Assembly: GCF_042849255.1 (NCBI RefSeq)
Contig: NZ_AP026866.1
Location: forward strand, 1,860,001-1,924,000
Direction of reading: 5' to 3'
DNA from: Oceaniferula spumae
GTDB lineage: Bacteria; Verrucomicrobiota; Verrucomicrobiia; Verrucomicrobiales; Akkermansiaceae
DNA length: 64,000 nt
Shown: piece by piece, positions 37,201 to 45,524 of the stretch
Layout: the number at the start of each line of letters is the position of its first letter
Numbering within the stretch: position 1 is the stretch's first letter
Program-made: the position numbers and the translations under genes
Notes under the pieces: generated by a model
What the model saw: the letters and a program-made list of their open reading frames with translations, nothing else
The model's database searches: none
Told to the model about the DNA's origin: nothing

Positions 37201-37630
37201 GAGCAATCTGTTCTCCTGAAAGCTTCTTTTCCGGATCCTGTGGCATCAACAGATCCGGATCATGGGACTCGATACGACGGATCAGTTCCGACTCATCCGG
37301 CTTGCCAGGTACGATAGTTTTGACGCCTTGTTCATTTTTATACGACAAGGCCATATCACGCAAATCCAACCGCAGCGGAGCCCCTTTCGGCTCTCGCGTC
37401 GCCGTGTCAGGTCCATGACAGTGATAACAATAGTAAGAAAGGATCGGCTGAACATCGCGGTTGTAGTCGATTTGTCCATGACTTGCTGCCTTTGAATCCG
37501 CGACCTCATAATCTCCCCTCGACGACTCCGCTGAAATAATCTCCTTTTTACTACAAGCCGTCATGAATACGGCTGCAGATAGTCCTATAACTGGCAGGTG
37601 GCGTGGTAACATAGCGATCAATTGAATCAT
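34229..37630 (-). CDS. PSCyt1-DUF1549-LamG-DUF1553 lipoprotein
   Basis: A 1133-residue exported protein. The lipoprotein-type signal has Cys26 in MTAC. It is followed by a planctomycete-type cytochrome c domain with C68-Y-H-C-H, then DUF1549 (about 150-380) with a second C-x-x-C-H in NCAVCHDHKYDP. A LamG-like jelly roll lies in the middle (about 500-670; FSISTWIRWNEAP and GIQLYLNGEKVATQV). DUF1553 is at the C-terminus (NRLGLAQWVTMPENPLTARVTVNR). The two c-type heme sites suggest redox chemistry at the envelope, possibly linked to glycan breakdown; substrate unknown. It heads the operon with DUF1501. Confidence 0.9.
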   Translation of the reverse strand: MIQLIAMLPRHLPVIGLSAAVFMTACSKKEIISAESSRGDYEVADSKAASHGQIDYNRDVQPILSYYCYHCHGPDTATREPKGAPLRLDLRDMALSYKNEQGVKTIVPGKPDESELIRRIESHDPDLLMPQDPEKKLSGEQIALLREWIKQGAEFRDHWAFEKPQKKTLPEVENKGWAKNAIDHYILAKLEEKSLTPNGPAGRSELIRRVTLDLIGLLPTPKEVDDFLNDPADDDAAYAKVVDRLLASDAYGEHRARFWLDYARYGDTHGIHVDAYRTIWPYRDYVIKSFNEDKSYDRFTQEQLAGDLLPDKSLDTVVATGFIRAGLASSEGGTITQELWVNNKRERTEAFGTVFMGMTANCAVCHDHKYDPFSAKDFYSLTAYFGNIDEKPYHNDMDSWAPVVTIPNKDDRAGYDRLVAELSAAEKKKKETLTTADAQIAEWLRSNNKPVKVDNQALAHHFPMAEGKGETIKDAVTNKSYKYESAPPLWDEYPLLASSFRIDNNTRYPMADVGKLTADKPFSISTWIRWNEAPLGQGSMTGALLSRMDTGSDLKGYDLFLADGTVMVHLISEWSKKNAVVVKAAQKIPRTKWVHIAASYDGSKKAAGIQLYLNGEKVATQVVVDKLRGEIEINKPFHLARRGGPDDKSSPLRGTAFQDLRIYKRLLGPEEMARLPWMDPIARVAERKPDFLKKDTDAWTPFEVDAARKLYFASNNKLDALNTRITEIKKQIAELESKVKVHHYQGANNINEGKKVSDDLAAMYQGKLGAQTLVCREKDTPAFAHLLDRGDYNSRGERLYANTPDFLPSLPADAPKNRLGLAQWVTMPENPLTARVTVNRMWQEIFGTGIVESSEDFGIVGARPTHQELLDHLAIDFQTGGGDSNKAWKLKRMYRMLVMSMAYRQSNRISDEMVEKDPRNLFYARAPRYRMDAETLRDAALQAAGLLNREKLGGPSFLGYQPAGIWKDSYPSSTHFYKQHRAPLIYRRTLYQFVKRTALHPELGIFDATDRLIACVRRDRTNTPLAALALLNDVTYLEAARALGNKALSHHKDTRERLNYIAKRTWSRELDTEEVTSLTSRLDEIRKLITAEEAAHLVKYGEAPQPNGIDPIESAVWMSLTSTFLNSDAFVNQ

Positions 37631-37728
37631 ATTACAAAGCTTTGTGTGGAGAACTTTCGAGGGATATGCACATCCTCGGACTTATTACTTCAAACAAGCA
37701 GCTTACATACCAGTTCAATCGATGATTT

Positions 37729-37767
37729 GGCATTTTTTGCTACATCACACTACCTTTTCAGCGAAGA
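37729..37767 (+). promoter_or_regulatory. Tripartite element, copy 5
   Basis: GGCA at 37729, GCTACAT at 37739 and GCGAAGA at 37761, with the same spacing as copies 1-4. It lies between the divergent DUF1549 operon and a PEP-CTERM gene, and points at the latter, whose start is 59 bases on. Confidence 0.75.
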
Positions 37768-37825
37768 CAGTGATCCCTTTTTCGGTGTATGTTGGTATTG
37801 AATTACGAACCCACCACATATCTCC

Positions 37826-38461
37826 ATGAAAAAAACAAACCCGTTTCTTATTACCGCCTGCGGCATCGTTTCCCTAATCATGCCTGCTACTGCCGCCATC
37901 ATTTCCCAAGACGGATCGCTTTATACCAGCGTTTCGGGTAGCCCTGGTGCTGCAGGAGGTGACTTCGGCGCAGACAATCTGTTTGATCAGAACCTCAACA
38001 TCGGTGACGATCCAGGTTCGGATGCCGACTCCGGTCGCTCCTGGGCAGCCAACGCCACCAATCCGGTTGTCGAGTTCGAACTCGATCAGGTCTACATCAT
38101 CACTGACTTGGTATACGGCCAGCGCCAATTCGGCAACAACCAGGATCGCGACAAACACACCACGGCCAATATCTGGGCGAGTGAAACTACCGCGTTTACT
38201 CTCACTCCTCCAGCCGGTCCGGCGGATGCATCCATAGCCTTAAATTTCACCACGGCAGGTGACACATTTACCAACTACAACCTGTCCGCACCCATCACAG
38301 GTCGCTATTTCTACATCCAGTTCATCGAGGCCCCTAATTCAGGCAATACTGATCCCACTGGTGGATCCGAACTCCGTTTCCAAGGAGACGCTGTTCCAGA
38401 ACCATCATCTGCACTGCTTGCCTCGCTGAGCGGACTATTGCTCCTGCGTCGTCGCAGATAA
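37826..38461 (+). CDS. PEP-CTERM protein, discoidin-like
   Basis: A 211-residue secreted protein. The signal peptide is about 1-24, ending ATA. The body contains DNLFDQNLNIGDDPGSDADSG, then NPVVEFELDQVYIITDLVYG and NIWASETTAFTLTP, then APITGRYFYIQFIE. This strand order resembles F5/8-type-C modules that bind sugars. The sorting tail is VPEPSSALLASLSGLLL followed by RRRR. Transcribed alone from the region of element copy 5, with a strong terminator after it. Confidence 0.86.
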   Translation: MKKTNPFLITACGIVSLIMPATAAIISQDGSLYTSVSGSPGAAGGDFGADNLFDQNLNIGDDPGSDADSGRSWAANATNPVVEFELDQVYIITDLVYGQRQFGNNQDRDKHTTANIWASETTAFTLTPPAGPADASIALNFTTAGDTFTNYNLSAPITGRYFYIQFIEAPNSGNTDPTGGSELRFQGDAVPEPSSALLASLSGLLLLRRRR

Positions 38462-38499
38462 ATACCTGTCGCTATCAAGGCAGATTAATTAAATCACAC

Positions 38500-38524
38500 A
38501 GGGGGAGGACGCGTTCCTCCCCCT
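38500..38524 (+). terminator. Strong hairpin terminator
   Basis: Perfect 10-bp stem AGGGGGAGGA / TCCTCCCCCT with a five-base loop, followed by TGTTTGTTG. The T-tract is weak but the stem is very stable. Confidence 0.7.
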
Positions 38525-38575
38525 TGTTTGTTGAAACTAACCCCCAGTTGAAACCGCGGACCTAACATACTCATC

Positions 38576-41500
38576 ATGACACAAACCCAGAAATTCCTCA
38601 CCACGATAGCCATCGCCTGTTTCAGTGCATCCTTCACTGCCCACGCAGAAAACTACGTCGAACGCATCGCCGTGGTCGATGCCAAGCCGCAACTCATCGA
38701 CTCCCTCTCAGATACCGTAGGGAATTTCTATCAGATCAAATCCGTCACCCGCGAGGACTTGGCCGCAGGCAAAGGCCTGACTCACACCGAGCAACTGCTC
38801 GTCCGCGTAGACTCCAAAACCGATCTCAAAGCCACCGTCACAGACGCCCGCAAACTCCCCCACCTCAATCGCATCAACCTCCTGCCCGATCCGACAACCG
38901 ACGAAACCACTCTCACCAAAATGGCCGCCCTCGTCGCCGGGCTCAACCAAGCACCCGCAGAAAAGCCCGAAAAACCCGCCGCCGCAGTCATCCTCCACGA
39001 TCCCCGCAGCCCCGATGCCAGTGCAGGAGAAGGCGAAATTGAAGCCCTCGTCCGCCTCGGTCGCAATGCCCTCATCATCCCGCGGACGACACCCGGCCTC
39101 TCATCCGAACTCAAGCGCTTTGGCAAGGACACGGTCGCCAAACCCTACGGCACCGGCCACCAACGCATCACGAGTGCCGACACCGGTCTCGAAATCATCG
39201 AACCCCGCCACCCAAGGGCTGGCGGTCATTGGTTCCTCATCGACGCCCCTGCTGGACTGGACAACGAAGCCCTGAAACCCTGGGTCGCACTGCTTCTTGA
39301 ACGTGGCTACTACCTCGTCAACCTCAACTTCCCCTCGAACATCACCGCAGATCCCGAGAAACTCACCGACCAGCTCAAGAGAGTCTTCGGCATGCTACGT
39401 GGCTCGAAACTCTCCAACTCACCAGGCATGCTCACCGCCGGCGCGGACACCGAAAGCGCGCTTGCCCTCGCCGCCCTCGCACCGAAGGCCTGGCACCGCC
39501 ATCAGTTCGACTGGCACCAACTGATCGTCGTCGACCCTCCCGCCAAACTCAGCGACGACTGGGAAGCTCTGGAAAACTCACTGATCTCCCTGCGCACCAA
39601 ACACAAGTCACTCACCTTCGTCAGCGATGACTTCGTCGACCCCGATCCAGCCAACTGGCTCTGGCGTGCGCGGGTCACTTGGGAGCAATCTTTCTCCACC
39701 TTCAGCCATGTCGGCACCCCGAGCAACAGCATGGATTTTCTCATCATCGCCGACCTCATCCTTCGCGATGGCAACTCAATGGCTCGCCCGATGGAAGTTT
39801 ACGCCCACCGCCCAGACATCAACCCCGCCTTCACCCGCGTCTCTCCCGAAGAAACACTCAAACGCTTCCGCGCCAGTGGCGAAGGCACGCAACTGGGCAA
39901 GCTCAATCCGAACCCTCCGTCGAAGAAGAAATTCTTCCCCGAGAAGTTCGAGGAGACTCAAAACTTCTGGCGCAAAGAGATGAACCTCAAGCGCAACGCT
40001 GACGGTTCGGTCACCGGCCACCCTTTGTTTGTCAGCATACCAAAGGATCACCCTGAACGAGCGTCAACGATAGCCCATGCCATCCACTCACTCCACAGCC
40101 TCTGCTCGGCATGGCGCGAGTCAGCCCGCACCGCCGAAGACCGTGCCGCTATCGAACCTCTGATCCGCGATCTCGCCGCTCACTGCGCCGAATCCCTTCG
40201 CATCGAATCCCACAACAGTGGCGCTATGAATTCGCTCTTCCGCCAGCGGAAAAAACTCGGCGGTCCATGTGCCTCCATTTCCAAATCCGCTCACCTCATG
40301 GCACCCGAGGACACCGAGGAACTCGGACGTTTCATCCTCGTCGGCCTCAAGGATCGCTGGGAAATCGAGCCCTACCAGAACATGGACGTCTTCCGCTACA
40401 GCGCCAACGCAGCGGGTGGCTTGAACCTCTTCCAAGACGACGACACCCTATACCGCCACCTGTTAGAACGCGCCGACTACGCCGACCGCGTCTTCCGCCT
40501 CAGTTCCGGCATCAGCCAGGAAGGCGGCCCGAGACACCACGGCCTGATGCATTATTCCTACGCCTCCTACAGCTACTGGGCGATCGACCGTTTCATCCAG
40601 CACAGTCTGTCACTCGGTCTCTACCTCAGCCGCGAAAGCTACGACCGCATCGAACGCCTCGGCATCCTCTCCACCTCACTCGGTATGCCGCGCTACTACA
40701 AAAATATCGTGCCTCTCAACGCCAACGCCCGCACCGGCACCCCGCTCGGAGCTGGAAGTGCCGAAAAAGCACTCAACACCACCGCCAAACTCGGAGAAGG
40801 CGACAAACCCGGCAACTGGAACCTCAAGAGCCTCGCCCAACTCGACTGGACCATCAACAACAGCAAAGTCGCCGCCGAAGCCAAAAAGGAAGGCGTCGAT
40901 TGGTCATCCGTCCACCCACGCCGCCAACGCACGGTCAACACCGCCACCCTCGCCCTCCGTCAGTTCGACGAACTTCAGGCCTGCGCCGTCGGACTGTCCC
41001 GCTCGCTCGGTTCCTGGGTGGAAGTCTACTTCCAAAAAGCCGGTGAAGGCTACGCCCTCTACCACAAGGCAGGCTCGCTCTACCTGCGCGCCCCCGGCGA
41101 ACAGCGCGCCGAACGCTACATCGTCAACAAAGGCTACAACCACACCTTCACCCCCGGCACCACCAGCGAGCCACGCACCGGCCAGTCGCTCAAACTGCGC
41201 GGCGGCAACGGCAAAATCACCAACAACAACGGAGCCGGAGGCGGCACCCACCTGCCACCCGTCGACGCCAACACACCAGCCACAGACGGCATGCTCGCCG
41301 TCGATCTCGACCGCGGCCCCGCACCCGGCTGCTACAAATCCTACTTCTTCTTCGGCGACAGAATCACCAGCCTAACATCTAACATCGAGCGCTTCAGCAA
41401 CGATGCCAAACACGTCAAAGGCCACGCCTTCATCCAGATCCTCAAGGACGAAGACCGCGTCGGAAAACCCATCCTCACCACCCTCTTCCAATGGCCGCTC

Positions 41501-42340
41501 GACGCCACCAAGGAGGAAGCGGAAAAACGCACCGCCAAAGACAGTAAACAACTGCCCGTTCCCTTCCTCGACGACACCGAGTCCAATCAAAAAATCGACA
41601 ACTACCTCGTCCGCAACGACCAATTCGGCAACGCCTGGGTCGTCCACCCGGTCAAGGACGCCGTCTTCCACTACCGCCGCGGCACACAGGAATACGACTT
41701 CACCGGCGACGACAACACCGGCCGCTGGGAGAAAAGCTGGATCGTTCACAACAAGCCCGACGGCACCGACGCCGCTTCGCTGATCTACTCCATCATCCCC
41801 CGCACCGCAAAAAAGGACGCTCTAACAGATCCCAAAGCCCTCGTAAAATCCCTGCAATCAGACACCCCAGCCTACTCGGTCTGGCGCTGTGACCCAGTCG
41901 CCCACATTCTGCGCGACACCGCCAGCAAGGCCACCGGCTACGCCATCTTCCACCCGACCACCAACCCCGCGCACGACACCTACCTGCCGCACACCGTCGA
42001 ACCCGACCCGAACGGAAAAGCAGTAGAACTCACTGATAAAGGAGACCTCATCTCCTCCTCCTCACCTTCCTTCGTCATGATCCGCGAAGAAGCAGACGGC
42101 GCCCGCGCCCTCAGCTACTTCAACCCGCATCCCATGAAGGTCCGCCGCGTCATCCTCACCCTGCGCGGTGCATGGAAACTCGACAGCGCCTACGCGGAAT
42201 CCGACCCCGACACCCTCTGCGAAACCCTCATCAACCCTGACGGCACCACCCAGGTCCACTTCCTCGCCGGTCCCAAAATGCGCAACGACGGCAACGACAA
42301 CCGTCTCCCCGTCATGATCCGCCTCGTGCCCGCGAAATGA
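38576..42340 (+). CDS. Polysaccharide lyase family 8-like enzyme, large
   Basis: A 1254-residue secreted protein with signal peptide MTQTQKFLTTIAIACFSASF through AHA. Residues 25-430 form an uncharacterised N-terminal region with an alpha/beta-hydrolase-like part (HWFLIDAPAGLDNEAL). From about 500 it follows the chondroitin/hyaluronate-lyase plan: an alpha-toroid (NAAGGLNLFQDDDTLY; SSGISQEGGPRHHGLMHYSYASY with candidate catalytic His/Tyr) then a beta-sandwich with GSWVEVYFQKAGEGYALY and CYKSYFFFGDRITSLTSNI, the hallmark strand of PL8. It likely cleaves uronic-acid-containing glycans by elimination. It overlaps the following GH89 gene by four bases, implying a shared substrate. Confidence 0.78.
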   Translation: MTQTQKFLTTIAIACFSASFTAHAENYVERIAVVDAKPQLIDSLSDTVGNFYQIKSVTREDLAAGKGLTHTEQLLVRVDSKTDLKATVTDARKLPHLNRINLLPDPTTDETTLTKMAALVAGLNQAPAEKPEKPAAAVILHDPRSPDASAGEGEIEALVRLGRNALIIPRTTPGLSSELKRFGKDTVAKPYGTGHQRITSADTGLEIIEPRHPRAGGHWFLIDAPAGLDNEALKPWVALLLERGYYLVNLNFPSNITADPEKLTDQLKRVFGMLRGSKLSNSPGMLTAGADTESALALAALAPKAWHRHQFDWHQLIVVDPPAKLSDDWEALENSLISLRTKHKSLTFVSDDFVDPDPANWLWRARVTWEQSFSTFSHVGTPSNSMDFLIIADLILRDGNSMARPMEVYAHRPDINPAFTRVSPEETLKRFRASGEGTQLGKLNPNPPSKKKFFPEKFEETQNFWRKEMNLKRNADGSVTGHPLFVSIPKDHPERASTIAHAIHSLHSLCSAWRESARTAEDRAAIEPLIRDLAAHCAESLRIESHNSGAMNSLFRQRKKLGGPCASISKSAHLMAPEDTEELGRFILVGLKDRWEIEPYQNMDVFRYSANAAGGLNLFQDDDTLYRHLLERADYADRVFRLSSGISQEGGPRHHGLMHYSYASYSYWAIDRFIQHSLSLGLYLSRESYDRIERLGILSTSLGMPRYYKNIVPLNANARTGTPLGAGSAEKALNTTAKLGEGDKPGNWNLKSLAQLDWTINNSKVAAEAKKEGVDWSSVHPRRQRTVNTATLALRQFDELQACAVGLSRSLGSWVEVYFQKAGEGYALYHKAGSLYLRAPGEQRAERYIVNKGYNHTFTPGTTSEPRTGQSLKLRGGNGKITNNNGAGGGTHLPPVDANTPATDGMLAVDLDRGPAPGCYKSYFFFGDRITSLTSNIERFSNDAKHVKGHAFIQILKDEDRVGKPILTTLFQWPLDATKEEAEKRTAKDSKQLPVPFLDDTESNQKIDNYLVRNDQFGNAWVVHPVKDAVFHYRRGTQEYDFTGDDNTGRWEKSWIVHNKPDGTDAASLIYSIIPRTAKKDALTDPKALVKSLQSDTPAYSVWRCDPVAHILRDTASKATGYAIFHPTTNPAHDTYLPHTVEPDPNGKAVELTDKGDLISSSSPSFVMIREEADGARALSYFNPHPMKVRRVILTLRGAWKLDSAYAESDPDTLCETLINPDGTTQVHFLAGPKMRNDGNDNRLPVMIRLVPAK

Positions 42341-44562
42341 AGAGGGTATTTCACAGCATGAAGAATGTCTTAAAAATCCTCACCTTCGCCGCCCTCGCGA
42401 TCCTTCCTGTGCATGGGCAGGAAAGTTCTGCCGTATCTTCCTCCACCGCCCTCGTCCAGCGCGTGCTACCCGACCACTCCGCCCATTTCATCTGCGAAAC
42501 CCTCCCCGCAGAAAACGGCAAGGACGTCTTTGAAATCGAATCCCGCGACGGCCAAATCGTCCTGCGAGGCAACAACGGCCTCAGCATCGCCTCCGCGCTG
42601 AACTGGTATCTCAAATACCACTGCCACGCCCACATCTCCTGGTGCGGCGACCAGCTCAACCTGCCGAACCCACTGCCCGTGGTGCAGGAAAAAATCCGTC
42701 GCACCACCCCGCACACCTACCGCTACGCCTTCAACTACTGCACCTACGGCTACACCATGGCATTCTGGGGCTGGGACCGCTGGCAGCGCGAGCTCGACTT
42801 CATGGCGATGAAAGGCATCAACGCCCCGCTGATGGCGGTCGGCGCCGACGTCGTCTGCCGCAACGTTTACCGCGATCTCGGCATCCCTGAAAAAGAAATC
42901 GCCTCCTACATCGCCGCGCCACCCTACACCGGCTGGTTTCTCATGGGCTGTCTCGACGGCATGGGCGGCCCGAACCCCGAGTCGTGGTATCAATCGCAGG
43001 AAGCCCTGCAGAAAAAAATCATGGCCCGCGCCCTCGAGCTCGGCATGAAACCCGTGCTGCCCGCCTTCACCGGCCACGTGCCGCCGGGATTTAAAACAAA
43101 ATTCCCCGACGCCAAAGTCACCCGGCTGAAATCCTGGGGAGGCTTCCCCGGCGTCTATGTGCTCGACCCCATGGACCCGCTGTTCCGCGACGTCGGTGCA
43201 CGTTTTGTTAGAGAATCCACCAAGCTCTTCGGCACCGCCCACCTCTACTCCGCCGACACCTTCATCGAGACCGATCCACCCTCCGCCGATCCCGAATACC
43301 TCAAGGCCATGACCAAGGCCGTCTATCAATCCATGGCCGACGCCGACCCCAAGGCCGTCTGGTTCATGCAGAGCTGGCTATTCCTGCACAGCAAATTCTG
43401 GAACCAGCCGCGCATCGAAGCCCTGCTCTCCGGCGTCACCGACGAACAAATGGTGCTCATCGATCTCTACGCCGATGCCAAACCGCAGTGGAGCCGCACC
43501 AAGGCCTTCGCCGGCAAACCCTGGCTCTGGTGCATCCTCAACAACTGGGGCGGCAAGCAAGGCATGTATGGCCGCCTAACCCAGGTCGGCGTGGAAATGC
43601 CCAAGCTCATCGACAACCCGGAAGCCGGAAAACTCACCGGCATCGGCACCGCCAACGAAGGCGGCGACAACAACCCGATCGTTTACGAGCAGCTCTACGA
43701 AATGACCTGGCGCAACGAGCCGGTCAACATCGACCAGTGGGTGGCCGACTACGTGCACGCCCGCTACGGCAGCCGCAACGAAAACGCACTCAAAGCCTGG
43801 CAAATCCTTGTGCCCACCCTCTACGAGTGCAAAGACAAACGCCACGGCCCGCAGGGCAACTTCCTCGCCATGCCGCCATCGCTTGCCAAGAACGGCGGAG
43901 GCTTCGCCCGTGCCGACATTTTCTACAACACCGCCAATGTCCGTGAAGCCTTCAAGCACCTGCTCGCCGCCTCCGACGAACTCGGGGAAAAAGACACCTA
44001 CTGCTACGATCTCGTCGACCTCGGCCGCCAAGTGATGTCCGACATCGCCCAGCAAAACCTGCACGTCGAACTCCGTGCCTCCTTCGCCGCCAAGGACAAG
44101 CTCCGCTTCCAGAAAGCCTGCGACGCCTGGTATCAGGCACTGCGCGACACCGACACCCTGCTACGCAGCCACCGCATGTTCCAGTTCGGCTACTACCAGC
44201 AGTTCGCACTCAACGCCGGAACTACCGACGCCACCCCCGAGGAGCGCGCCAAATGGCAAAGCAACCTGCGCCGCATCATCACCCTCTGGGGACCGAAAAA
44301 CTCCCCCCTCTTCGGCTACGCCCAGCGCCAATACGGCGGTCTCATGGCCGACTACAACCAGCGCACTTGGAAAGTCTACCTAGACGCCCTCGCCGATCAT
44401 CTCGACCACGGCAACAGAGTCCCAGTGGATGACATCATCCGCACCGAAGCCGAGAAATGGGTCAACGAACAAACCACCTTCCCAGTCGAAGCCGAAGGGA
44501 ACCCAGTCACCACCGCAAAGATGATCTGGGACAAATACGCCTCTCAAGTTTCAGATAAATAG
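42337..44562 (+). CDS. GH89 alpha-N-acetylglucosaminidase, paralogue 3
   Basis: A 741-residue secreted glycosidase, translationally coupled (ATGA) to the PL8-like gene; an alternative start is 42358. The signal peptide is MKNVLKILTFAALAILPVHG. GH89 landmarks: VQRVLPDHSAHFICETLPAENG, ISWCGDQLNLP, and WDRWQRELDFMAMKGINAPL. The first catalytic-Glu site reads YSADTFIETDPP where human NAGLU has DTFNE, so the Asn is replaced by Ile while Glu is kept. The second reads GTANEGGDNNPIVYE. It is closest to human NAGLU of the three copies and lacks the C-terminal beta module of paralogues 1 and 2. Probably acts on oligosaccharides freed by its partner. Confidence 0.92.
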   Translation: MKRVFHSMKNVLKILTFAALAILPVHGQESSAVSSSTALVQRVLPDHSAHFICETLPAENGKDVFEIESRDGQIVLRGNNGLSIASALNWYLKYHCHAHISWCGDQLNLPNPLPVVQEKIRRTTPHTYRYAFNYCTYGYTMAFWGWDRWQRELDFMAMKGINAPLMAVGADVVCRNVYRDLGIPEKEIASYIAAPPYTGWFLMGCLDGMGGPNPESWYQSQEALQKKIMARALELGMKPVLPAFTGHVPPGFKTKFPDAKVTRLKSWGGFPGVYVLDPMDPLFRDVGARFVRESTKLFGTAHLYSADTFIETDPPSADPEYLKAMTKAVYQSMADADPKAVWFMQSWLFLHSKFWNQPRIEALLSGVTDEQMVLIDLYADAKPQWSRTKAFAGKPWLWCILNNWGGKQGMYGRLTQVGVEMPKLIDNPEAGKLTGIGTANEGGDNNPIVYEQLYEMTWRNEPVNIDQWVADYVHARYGSRNENALKAWQILVPTLYECKDKRHGPQGNFLAMPPSLAKNGGGFARADIFYNTANVREAFKHLLAASDELGEKDTYCYDLVDLGRQVMSDIAQQNLHVELRASFAAKDKLRFQKACDAWYQALRDTDTLLRSHRMFQFGYYQQFALNAGTTDATPEERAKWQSNLRRIITLWGPKNSPLFGYAQRQYGGLMADYNQRTWKVYLDALADHLDHGNRVPVDDIIRTEAEKWVNEQTTFPVEAEGNPVTTAKMIWDKYASQVSDK

Positions 44563-44668
44563 CACGCTGTCTCAATAATCACTTTAACAACTTGAACCCT
44601 CCATCACTTTACGTGAGAATGCCACCTCATAGGCATTCAGCTCCAAGAAACCTCCAAAACGTTGTCCC

Positions 44669-45451
44669 ATGAAATCCCGTCTTATCCCCGCACTAAGTCT
44701 GCTCACATTCTCGACCACTCACGCCGCCACGACCACCCTCCTCGATTTGGCCTCAGCATCCCCTAGTACGACAATTGCAGCAGGAAACGCCATCAATTCC
44801 AGCGTTTGGTCGACTGGCAGTAACAATACGAAGGACGTCACCTTCCAGTTCAGTGCTAATTTACTCAGGCCGGCTACAGGTGGCAATACCGTCAACCTCT
44901 TCGAGTTTGGCGCCTCCAGTTTCGGCACGTCACTCGTTCTCCAATCATCGCGACTTGTAGTGCAGACTGATGCTGACGGAGCAAATGCAAGCAACACTGG
45001 CAGTGTGCTTGGCGGCAACAACGGCGGCGCAATCCCAACTGCATCCGTTCCCTATGACATCACCGGCAATACCACGACCACCATCACGGTATCCCTGCAT
45101 ATGGACAATGCCACTCCCGCCAACTCAGTGCTCAATCTCTTTTTCAATAACGAACTCGTCCTTAGCGCCACTCCAGTCACGGGAGGCTCGGACACCTACG
45201 GTGCACAAAACTGGGCCGGAGGAGACAACGGAGCCTACATGCGTGCCTCCGCTGGAAATGGTGGGTTGTTTCCGGCCGGAACCCAGGGAAATTTTATAAC
45301 CCCCACACCCGCCTCCAACCCTTACGTCTCAAGCCCGTCCGGCCTCGACATCTACTTCGACACCTTCGTCGCCACCGTGCCCGAACCTTCGACCACCACC
45401 ATGTTCGGCGCGGGTCTTTGCGGTCTCCTGCTACGCCGCCGCAGGGAATAA
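44669..45451 (+). CDS. PEP-CTERM protein
   Basis: A 260-residue secreted protein with signal peptide MKSRLIPALSLLTFSTTHA. The body is Asn/Thr-rich and all-beta: KDVTFQFSANLLRPATGG and NLFEFGASSFGTSLVLQSSRLVVQTD are jelly-roll-like, and NTTTTITVSLHMDNATPANSVLNLFFNNELVL resembles the back half of LamG domains. The sorting tail departs from the local norm: VPEPSTTTMFGAGLCGLLL with an internal Cys, then RRRRE. The same Cys-containing helix occurs in the gene at 48572. Confidence 0.84.
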   Translation: MKSRLIPALSLLTFSTTHAATTTLLDLASASPSTTIAAGNAINSSVWSTGSNNTKDVTFQFSANLLRPATGGNTVNLFEFGASSFGTSLVLQSSRLVVQTDADGANASNTGSVLGGNNGGAIPTASVPYDITGNTTTTITVSLHMDNATPANSVLNLFFNNELVLSATPVTGGSDTYGAQNWAGGDNGAYMRASAGNGGLFPAGTQGNFITPTPASNPYVSSPSGLDIYFDTFVATVPEPSTTTMFGAGLCGLLLRRRRE

Positions 45452-45482
45452 TAGCTAGGCACGAGTTGCACTTTTCAAAAGT

Positions 45483-45517
45483 CGAGTGAGTGCAACAGTG
45501 ACTCGCTCGCATTTTTG
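45483..45517. terminator. Probable bidirectional terminator
   Basis: Stem CGAGTGAGT / ACTCGCTCG with one G-U pair, followed by ATTTTTG on the plus strand and, on the minus strand, by a CTTTTG stretch. It lies between convergent genes. Confidence 0.7.
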
Positions 45518-45524
45518 TATGCCG

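Noticed and set aside
7414..37745. Sigma-54 (-24/-12) promoters at the five TTGGCA...TGC sites
   Set aside because: They look like TGGCAC-N5-TTGCW, but GG to GC is 10 bases in every copy instead of the strict 12, and sigma-54 would not explain the constant GCGAAG block 22 bases further on.
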